A program made the position numbers and the translations under genes. From assembly GCA_020344295.1 (NCBI GenBank), contig CP070819.1:621153-626337 (forward strand): 5,185 nt of DNA, written 5' to 3'. Shown one piece after another: positions 1 through 4,617 of this stretch. Each line of letters opens with the position of its first letter. Position 1 is the first letter of the stretch. The notes under the pieces are model-generated. The model was not told where the DNA came from. It searched no databases and saw nothing but the letters and a program-made list of their open reading frames with translations. The DNA is from Dehalococcoidia bacterium (GTDB lineage Bacteria > Chloroflexota > Dehalococcoidia > SZUA-161).

Positions 1-80
1 AGGGTGAGTGAATATCAAAACATAGTACTGGCATTATGAAGCGGACAGTCATATTTGTGCTGAAGTGGCTTTTTTCAATA

Positions 81-110
81 TTGGTCAAGACCACCTTTAG
101 TTAATATACG
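81..110 (+). promoter_or_regulatory. candidate promoter with overlapping palindrome
   Basis: A TTGGTC box (81-86) lies 18 bases before TATACG (105-110), a moderate match to a sigma-A promoter. The -35 box overlaps the inverted repeat TGGTC-AA-GACCA (82-93), which could be a small operator. It would drive the 59-aa gene starting at 183. Both assignments are pattern matches only; a chance match is quite possible. Confidence 0.25.
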
Positions 111-168
111 GCACGGGAGAGAGTATTGGAATGTGGGGTGATAACGTTGGGACAAGGATGATTTGATA

Positions 169-176
169 GGGAGGTG
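169..176 (+). promoter_or_regulatory. ribosome binding site deciding a TTG start
   Basis: GGGAGGTG is a strong Shine-Dalgarno sequence. The GTG inside it (174) is in frame with the gene but would be buried in the site. The TTG at 183 sits 6 bases downstream of it, at the expected distance, so TTG 183 is the better start. Confidence 0.5.
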
Positions 177-182
177 CCTGTT

Positions 183-362
183 TTGAAAGAACCTGCAGCA
201 GAGATAGCATTCAGTGCGACGATGTTAGACGACTTACTGCTGCAAGCTGCAGAGTGCCAGGATCTAGTAGCGGATAGGGAAGGATGTACCGAGAGGTACG
301 CTCTTGTAGCTAAGTATGACAGTGAAGAACAAGAGTGGAAGGGAAGCTTGTTTGTTATCTGA
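183..362 (+). CDS. small hypothetical protein, 59 aa
   Basis: I do not recognise this family. The frame is supported by a strong Shine-Dalgarno (169-176) and a TTG start; an in-frame GTG at 174 would give 62 aa but overlaps the ribosome binding site. The protein is acidic and probably soluble, with a leucine/alanine-rich segment (about residues 12-23, LDDLLLQAA) likely to be helical. The C-terminal half is charged and carries a YDSEEQEW stretch. It has two cysteines far apart and no signal peptide or membrane segment. The end resembles a beta strand (GSLFVI). It stands alone, with a weak hairpin about 50 bases past the stop. No function can be assigned; that it is a gene at all rests mainly on the ribosome binding site. 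Confidence 0.5.
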   Translation: MKEPAAEIAFSATMLDDLLLQAAECQDLVADREGCTERYALVAKYDSEEQEWKGSLFVI

Positions 363-415
363 GTCATAACGGCACAGGATTCAACATAAGAGACCTCCAA
401 ACTCCTCGATGGGCG

Positions 416-434
416 TCAGATCGTAATCTGATTT
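416..434 (+). terminator. weak terminator-like hairpin
   Basis: TCAGAT (416-421), loop CGTA and ATCTGA (426-431) form a perfect 6-bp stem followed by TTT. It lies 54 bases beyond the stop of the 59-aa gene, so it may end that transcript. The stem is short and the T run is poor, so this is a weak call. Confidence 0.25.
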
Positions 435-777
435 ATACTCAATAACCTTGTCCTAATTGAATAGCTTTTCGCTTAATCCATGCTGAATCCATATGTCTGC
501 AAGGTTTTGCCTTTGTACCACTTTCATATCGAATTCCGCCAAGGCTAGTGTTGCCCGTTACGCACAGATCCGCGTCGTCTTTTACCCCATGACTGGTATT
601 TGAATATGGCAGAATTTGATTGCGCTTGTTTATATCCATAAGTAACTATTTCTGGCCGAGTATAAATGCTGTATGTCAATTCGCCGACTAGGTTTTTTCG
701 CCTATGTTTAACAGGCATTCTAGCACTGGTCGAGTCATCGAAATATGTGGAATGATATTTATAGCTAAATCTGCTTA

Positions 778-794
778 CTGCATTAGTGCAGGGG
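778..794 (+). promoter_or_regulatory. hairpin overlapping the ribosome binding site
   Basis: CTGCA-TTAG-TGCAG (778-791) is a perfect 5-bp stem with a 4-base loop. Its right arm ends in the Shine-Dalgarno AGGGG (790-794), which is 6 bases before ATG 801. The hairpin could partly hide the ribosome binding site, but a 5-bp stem is marginal and may be chance. Confidence 0.3.
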
Positions 795-800
795 TAAGTA

Positions 801-983
801 ATGATGAAATTAAAACAATGTCTAATGAACATGGATAAATGTGAGGACTGTTACTACTGGGAGCCAATCCCCTTCCATGACAGTGGCGGGGTATGCATGG
901 CGAAACGTAAGATGGGGACTGTTATCCCATCTGATCAGTCTCCCCCAATCGAACTGGAAGCAATTTTAGTAAAACAAGGATAA
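801..983 (+). CDS. small Cys-rich hypothetical protein, 60 aa
   Basis: I do not recognise a named family. The start ATG at 801 follows AGGGG with a 6-base spacer; a second ATG directly after it is equally possible. The visible signature is a Cys-x2-Cys knuckle (C14, C17) followed by YYWEP, then H26 and a GGVC motif with C32; C7 is a further cysteine near the N-terminus. A CxxC plus a later Cys/His in so short a protein suggests a small zinc or iron-sulfur binding fold, which is inference. No signal peptide or membrane segment is seen. The C-terminal third is proline- and acid-containing and lacks cysteines. It ends 146 bp before the first universal stress protein, but the promoter at 1024-1052 suggests separate transcription. 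Confidence 0.55.
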   Translation: MMKLKQCLMNMDKCEDCYYWEPIPFHDSGGVCMAKRKMGTVIPSDQSPPIELEAILVKQG

Positions 984-1023
984 CTACACTATCTGCCTGT
1001 TGTAAATGGTACTGAGCTATAAG

Positions 1024-1052
1024 TTGATGAATTTGTAATATGAGGTTATAAA
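1024..1052 (+). promoter_or_regulatory. sigma-A-like promoter for the stress-protein genes
   Basis: TTGATG (1024-1029) and TATAAA (1047-1052) are separated by exactly 17 bases, matching 4 of 6 and 5 of 6 consensus bases. Transcription would start near 1059, giving a leader of about 70 bases to ATG 1130. This is the best-looking promoter in the window, but it is a visual match only. Confidence 0.5.
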
Positions 1053-1129
1053 TCATTCTTTTTTCTACATATTGGCTTTGATTAGGCTAAAAAAGTAGAT
1101 GACGGGTATTAATTGAGGAGGTACTATCA

Positions 1130-1561
1130 ATGTACAAAAAAATGCTCATCCCATTGGATCGCTCTGAGTTAGCAGAAGCGGTTATTCCCTATGCTACGGA
1201 AATAGCTGCAAGATTAGATATCGAGCTAATTTTACTTCATGTAGTCTATGAGTGGGATAACTATCGAGCTTCTAATTATAAACCTTATTTAGATAGGGTA
1301 GCTGAACGCTTACTAAATCAATCTCACTACGCACGGCGACATGCTGGCGTAAAGGCAGTAAATGTAGCTGCTCCAGTGCAGAGAATCCTGATTGTAGGAA
1401 ACCCGGCGGAAGAGATTCTACATTATACGGAGCAGAATGATATAGATTTGCTTTTGATGGCAACACACGGTCGCTCTGGAATAAGTCGCTGGGCACTGGG
1501 GAGTGTAGCCGATAAAGTACTGCGTAGATCCAATGTCCCCGTATGGCTAGTTCGAACGTGA
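1130..1561 (+). CDS. universal stress protein (UspA family), first copy
   Basis: A single-domain Usp of 143 aa, the usual family length. The N-terminal strand [16 protein letters not shown] carries the conserved Asp (D10) near the nucleotide site. The C-terminal half carries the ATP-binding type motif G-2x-G-9x-G-S, here with Ala in the first position (A111, G114, G124, S125: ATHGRSG...LGS), followed by the typical [16 protein letters not shown] ending. This places it with the ATP-binding (MJ0577-like) branch rather than the non-binding E. coli UspA branch. The GNPAEEIL segment (90-97) is also typical. The start is fixed by GAGGAGGT (1115-1122), 7 bases before the ATG. Such cytoplasmic proteins usually dimerise and respond to stress or energy state; the target is unknown. 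It is followed after 36 bases by a second Usp gene, probably in one transcript from the 1024 promoter. Confidence 0.93.
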   Translation: MYKKMLIPLDRSELAEAVIPYATEIAARLDIELILLHVVYEWDNYRASNYKPYLDRVAERLLNQSHYARRHAGVKAVNVAAPVQRILIVGNPAEEILHYTEQNDIDLLLMATHGRSGISRWALGSVADKVLRRSNVPVWLVRT

Positions 1562-1597
1562 ACATCTGAGCGGTCTGTACACGATACTTGGCCAAAG

Positions 1598-2080
1598 ATG
1601 AAAATGTTAGTTCCGTTGGATGGCTCGAAATCATCTGAATTGGTACTTCCTCATGTAGAGGCTTTAGCGAAACAAAGAGGTGTTGAAGCTGAAGTGGTTC
1701 TAATCAGGGTATTAGAACCCGTCTCAATTGATATTAGCTACCCGGAAGCAACAAATAGTATGGTTTGGGAGCCGCATATCAAGCAGGTGACCAGCCAGTT
1801 GAGAAGCGAGTATAAGCAGTATTTGACTGGCATAGAACAACGTTTGTCTTCTTCGGCGCTAAATGTCCGCTCGGAAATCCTAACAGGGGAGCCTGCCATG
1901 GAGATAATCGAATTCGTGAATAAGAATCCTATCAACCTCGTTGTCATGGCTACCCATGGTCGCTCGGGGATCAGCAGATGGGCTTATGGCAGCGTCGCTG
2001 ACAAGGTTTTACGCCGGGCCTCATGCCCTCTCTTGTTAGTGAGAGTAGGACAGGCTTTCTGGTGGACGATAAGTTCTTAA
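1598..2080 (+). CDS. universal stress protein (UspA family), second copy
   Basis: A 160-aa Usp in tandem with the first, in the same frame and 36 bases after its stop. It starts [10 protein letters not shown] (D8 is the conserved Asp). It carries [12 protein letters not shown] (95-106) and the nucleotide-binding motif A118, G121, G131, S132 within ATHGRSG...YGS, then [16 protein letters not shown]. The motif block is almost residue-for-residue the same as in the first copy, while the middle section and the DNA have diverged, so the pair is an old duplication or two acquired paralogs. It has a longer central helix region and an unusual 11-residue tail with two adjacent tryptophans after the normal family end. 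No clear Shine-Dalgarno precedes ATG 1598; the site reads TTGGCCAA-AG, so translation may depend on the upstream gene. Family certain, specific role unknown. Confidence 0.92.
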   Translation: MKMLVPLDGSKSSELVLPHVEALAKQRGVEAEVVLIRVLEPVSIDISYPEATNSMVWEPHIKQVTSQLRSEYKQYLTGIEQRLSSSALNVRSEILTGEPAMEIIEFVNKNPINLVVMATHGRSGISRWAYGSVADKVLRRASCPLLLVRVGQAFWWTISS

Positions 2081-2214
2081 ATCTTAAATCCTTTGATGCG
2101 CTCTCTTATTTCGGCAAAGCTGTAATTAATATCCTCAATATCAGAGCTCTATCACTTATTGCGAATTGAAACAATATATATACACGACTGGATAGTCGAT
2201 AACCGAATAAAGGC

Positions 2215-3224
2215 ATGCGAAAAGAATCTTCAAGCCAGGCGTCCAAGACAACGACCGGCTGATTTCGCGGATCGCTGAGGTCTCCGGTTTAATCATCGAA
2301 CCGCCTGTCGAAGTTATCACAGATACCAGCGAATTCACGAGGATTTACCGTGGCCAAGTCATATGGCTGGAGGGTAAAGAGTTCTTTGTAAGCGGCGACG
2401 TTTACGAATCGCGCTTCGGTCTTGAGGATCAGCCGAAATTCTGGGTCAAACGAGGTTATGACTTAGACAGTGGCAGGATGATAATCATCAAGCTAGAGTT
2501 CCAGGAGGAGTTCGAGAAGACATTCGGCCCATTGCATATCCACTGCTTCCGCAGCCCGGAAAAGGAGTGTAAAGTGCTGCAATTAGTTGAGGGCGATTCA
2601 CGCTTCATGCAGGGTAACAAGTTTATCGACTATTCGGGGAATACTGTCCGGATACTGGAATTCATACACGGCAAGACTTTATATGACAGCATAATGGAGA
2701 TGGATATCGACCACGAATACTACTATTACAATAACCTTGCTCCCATTCTCAGTAAGATAATCGGCTGCCTGGAGGCAATTCAGATGCTGCACGATCATGG
2801 TCTCTGTCACGGAGATATCCGGAATGACCATATAATGATTGATCATGAGAACAACGAATTTCGCTGGATCGATTTCGACCTCTGCCAGAACTCCACAGAC
2901 TTCGATGTGTTAAGCTCAGGAAGAGTGCTTCAGTTCGTTGTGGGCATGGGACTGAACACTTTCCACGAGATCCGTAATAGCGGTAGATTTGCGGCGGATA
3001 CCCTTGCAAGACTGCAGCCCTCAGACGCCAGCGCCTTCTACGCTTACCGCCTAATGAACCTCAGAAAAATTTATCCCTATATAGGAGAACGGCTTAACAA
3101 TGTGCTTATGCACTTCTCCAAGGGCTCCAGTAAATATTACAGGACGATTTACCAGGTAACAGAAGACCTTCGCGGAGCCATTGCTGAGGTCCCTTACAAA
3201 CAATCCGATCAAGGTATGTGGTAG
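2215..3224 (+). CDS. atypical Ser/Thr protein kinase, 5' frameshift
   Basis: A small cytoplasmic kinase-fold protein. From the first in-frame ATG (2478, 248 aa) the catalytic loop reads HGDIRNDH (111-118, D113 the base), with the metal-binding IDFD at 131-134 standing in for DFG. GKTLYDSI and LEAIQMLHDHGLCHGD are typical kinase C-lobe lead-in. IIIKLEF at 3-9 looks like strand beta-3 with its ATP-contacting Lys (K5). That ATG would therefore remove beta-1, beta-2 and the glycine loop. The same frame stays open and protein-like back to a stop at 2208, through GKEFFVSGDVYESRFG and FWVKRGYDL, but contains no ATG, GTG or TTG. ATG 2215 is one base out of frame: one more A in the AAAA at 2219-2222 would give MRKRIFKPGV... 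and a 336-aa protein. It is thus a frameshifted gene, a sequencing error, or an unusual start or -1 frameshift. The substrate is unknown; RIO/APH-type kinase relatives are possible. Confidence 0.75.
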
Positions 3225-3354
3225 TCGCATATATGTGAAGTCTCTTTACTCCGATGAATAGTGGGCTTAAATACATACTTAAATAGATAAGAAAGGAATG
3301 TATCAGCAATCCTGAGCTTAAAGTTGGCCATCAAAATTAATAGATGGTAGTCTG

Positions 3355-3382
3355 TTGGATGCGGTATTGTAAGAGGCATAAT
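3355..3382 (+). promoter_or_regulatory. candidate promoter for the CBS gene
   Basis: TTGGAT (3355-3360) and CATAAT (3377-3382) are spaced by 16 bases. The -10 box matches 5 of 6 consensus bases; the -35 box is weak. Transcription would begin near 3389, just before the Shine-Dalgarno at 3401. A visual match only. Confidence 0.3.
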
Positions 3383-3400
3383 CAATATTTGAAATCAAGA

Positions 3401-3408
3401 AAAGGAGG
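3401..3408 (+). promoter_or_regulatory. ribosome binding site deciding a TTG start
   Basis: AAAGGAGG is a near-perfect Shine-Dalgarno. The in-frame TTG at 3416 lies 7 bases downstream and starts a protein reading MAKKRAARDIMK, the normal N-terminus of a CBS protein. The upstream in-frame ATG at 3344 has no such site and would add 24 residues that do not look like the family. Confidence 0.7.
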
Positions 3409-3415
3409 CAATACA

Positions 3416-3649
3416 TTGGCGAAGAAGAGAGCAGCAAGGGATATTATGAAGGCACCCGTAATAATAGTCAAAGAGGATATGTTAGTTACCGAGGTGCTGG
3501 GTTTAATGGCTCGCTGGCATATTAGCGGCATGCCGGTAGTTGATGATGACGGGAAGCTTGTTGGCATGGTGACTGGACGTGTGGTAATGAATAACGCGAT
3601 TGGTGGCAATGCGGCACGTACAAAAGTGTCCGAGGTCATGAGTAAATAA
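3416..3649 (+). CDS. CBS domain protein, N-terminal half (77 aa)
   Basis: This is one complete CBS motif: RAARDIMKAPVIIVKED, the helix LVTEVLGLMARWHISGMPVVD (about 23-43), and the strand DGKLVGMVTG (45-54), ending KVSEVMSK, which normally leads straight into a second CBS motif. Intact CBS-pair proteins of this kind are about 140 aa. Here a TAA (3647-3649) ends the frame at residue 77, and the second motif continues in the same frame from the adjacent ATG at 3650. CBS pairs bind adenosine ligands such as AMP, ATP or SAM and act as energy sensors. In the usual S/T-x-x-D ribose-binding motif this copy has TGRV, without the Asp, so ligand binding may be altered. The start at TTG 3416 is set by the strong ribosome binding site. 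A single CBS motif would need a partner or dimerisation to form the normal fold. Confidence 0.85.
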   Translation: MAKKRAARDIMKAPVIIVKEDMLVTEVLGLMARWHISGMPVVDDDGKLVGMVTGRVVMNNAIGGNAARTKVSEVMSK

Positions 3650-3835
3650 ATGGAGATCTATGGACCAGCCTGCGACCTTAACACACCAGTTGAGGAAATA
3701 GTGAACACATTTGCCACTAGCCGGATCAATCGTGTTCTGGTCGTGGATACCGGCAACGTCCTTGAGATAATCACACGGCTTGAGATAATTTGTGAGCTCG
3801 ATCGAATATATAGTCAATTTGTTACAAAGGACTAA
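3650..3835 (+). CDS. CBS domain protein, C-terminal half (61 aa)
   Basis: In the same frame as 3416-3649 and separated from it only by the TAA codon. It carries the second CBS motif: NTPVEEIVNTFATSRINRVLVVD (11-33), then GNVLEIITRLEII (35-47). The usual G in LVGIITRxD is E here, and the Asp of the T-x-x-D motif is Glu (TRLE). It may be made separately: ATG 3650 directly follows the stop, and GAGGTC (3632-3637) lies 12 bases upstream, so re-initiation or coupling is possible though the spacing is long. The simpler view is that both halves are one gene of 139 codons broken by a nonsense change or a small insertion around AAATAAATG. As called, it is either a broken fragment or one half of a split protein. 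Confidence 0.7.
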   Translation: MEIYGPACDLNTPVEEIVNTFATSRINRVLVVDTGNVLEIITRLEIICELDRIYSQFVTKD

Positions 3836-3842
3836 GGCTGTT

Positions 3843-3875
3843 AAAAGCTGAGGAAGCCTGAGTACCGCTTTTTTT
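3843..3875 (+). terminator. terminator-like hairpin with T run
   Basis: Just past the CBS stop, CTGAGG (3848-3853) can pair with CCTGAG (3857-3862) with one G-G mismatch around an AAG loop. Alternatively AAAAGC (3843-3848) pairs with GCTTTT (3867-3872). Seven T follow (3869-3875). Position and T run fit an intrinsic terminator for the + strand genes; the stem is imperfect. Confidence 0.4.
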
Positions 3876-3880
3876 AAAAT

Positions 3881-3904
3881 AAGTTTAGCCTACTAGTTAA
3901 ACTT
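3881..3904 (-). terminator. inverted repeat between convergent operons
   Basis: AAGTTTA (3881-3887) and TAAACTT (3898-3904) form a perfect 7-bp, AT-rich stem with a 10-base loop. It lies 26 bases beyond the stop of the - strand iron-sulfur gene. On that strand the stem is followed by ATTTT, so it may help to end the operon, but the stem is AT-rich and weak. Confidence 0.35.
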
Positions 3905-3930
3905 TGCAGGTTATAGCTGAGTGCGGATTT

Positions 3931-4617
3931 CTAGGCGTAGCGACCGCAGGCAAAACCTTCGCCCAGCTTGCACCAAACACAGCTGCCCGGGGTCTGGTCA
4001 GCGATGATTAGCTGCGATTCGCATTGACCACAGAGTCGTTCCTCCCCAGGTTTCATTGGTCCGTCGCATGGAGTGATAGTCATGGGGCAAAGCTCTATGC
4101 AGCTACCACATTGCTTACAGAACTCAGGCCTGACGCCAAATAGGTATTCCGCACGGCGGTCCTTACCTCGCCCGACAAAGCCGATTGCCTGCGCTTTCCA
4201 GACCTCAGTGCAAACCCTTACACAACGCCCACATAAAACACAATCATCGTTCCGAAATGGGTATCGGACCTGCTTAACCCCACAGCGAACAGCAATGTCC
4301 TGAATAGCGCGGGAGTTGGGGGCCTGGGCCACCAGTAACTCCGCTAGATTGCGGCGCATTTTCCGGATCTTATCCGTATTAGTCATGATCACCATGCCTT
4401 CCTCCACGTTCAAGGTACAAGAAGCGGTGATCTTGGAACGGCCGTTGTTAACATGCTCCACAATGCACAGCCGGCAGGCGCTGATGTCGGACAGATAAGG
4501 GACGTGACACAGATGGGGAATGCAGATGCCGTATTCGATCGCTGTGTCGAGAACGCTGGTGCCCTTGACTGCGCGAACGATTGCCCCGTCTATGTTAACG
4601 TTGACATATTGCAGCAT
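3931..4617 (-). CDS. NuoG-like iron-sulfur electron-transfer protein, 228 aa
   Basis: A short NuoG/HydA N-terminal-type protein that passes electrons through Fe-S clusters in the cytoplasm. Domains in order: a 2Fe-2S plant-ferredoxin fold with ligands C37, C48, C51 and C67 (IPHLCHVPYL, ACRLCIVE); a linker where NuoG has its His-Cys 4Fe-4S site, here LLVAQAPNSRAIQDIA with none of those ligands; two 4Fe-4S ferredoxin motifs (C126, C129, C132, C136 and C167, C170, C173, C177); and a Cys-rich tail with C196xxC199 and C213xxC216 that looks like a zinc ribbon. It lacks any molybdopterin or hydrogenase catalytic domain, so it must feed a separate enzyme. It starts at ATG 4617, with GAGGTG 4 bases upstream, inside the end of the NuoF-like gene (23-bp overlap), so translation is coupled. 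It is the last gene of its operon. The partner could be a formate dehydrogenase, hydrogenase or Hdr-type complex encoded elsewhere. Confidence 0.85.
   Translation of the reverse strand: MLQYVNVNIDGAIVRAVKGTSVLDTAIEYGICIPHLCHVPYLSDISACRLCIVEHVNNGRSKITASCTLNVEEGMVIMTNTDKIRKMRRNLAELLVAQAPNSRAIQDIAVRCGVKQVRYPFRNDDCVLCGRCVRVCTEVWKAQAIGFVGRGKDRRAEYLFGVRPEFCKQCGSCIELCPMTITPCDGPMKPGEERLCGQCESQLIIADQTPGSCVWCKLGEGFACGRYA

Larger units (their letters stand above)
363..800. other. 438-bp stretch with no supported gene
   Basis: I see no + strand frame here with a ribosome binding site. On the - strand two overlapping frames are open (down from 832 to 545, and 639 to 439). They lack a convincing ribosome binding site, and the longer one starts inside the 801-983 gene. 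Read in succession with a frame change around 600-640 they could be a decayed gene of about 130 codons, but I recognise no family. The region also holds a small hairpin (416-431) near its left end and another (778-791) just before the next gene. Confidence 0.4.

Noticed and set aside
1..39. Open frame from the left edge to a TGA at 37-39
   Set aside because: Only 12 codons; it could be the tail of an upstream gene, but nothing in it is recognisable.
36..104. 22-codon hydrophobic peptide frame, MKRTVIFVLKWLFSILV...
   Set aside because: It looks like a small membrane peptide but has no ribosome binding site and is too short to support without conservation.
1272..1634. 120-codon - strand frame across the two Usp genes
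   Set aside because: A shadow: it lies opposite clear Usp coding sequence and resembles no family.
2185..2198. Hairpin CGACT-GGAT-AGTCG before the kinase
   Set aside because: A 5-bp stem with no T run after it and not clearly placed as a terminator or operator.
2219..2225. Programmed -1 frameshift at CGAAAAG
   Set aside because: It would restore the kinase frame, but it is not a full A-AAA-AAG slippery site. A base missing from the gene or the assembly is simpler, so I do not annotate it as recoding.
2749..3009. 86-codon - strand frame inside the kinase
   Set aside because: Opposite the kinase catalytic motifs; no family features and no start site.
3344..3415. ATG 3344 as the start of the CBS protein
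   Set aside because: No ribosome binding site. The added residues are unlike the family, and a strong site points to TTG 3416.
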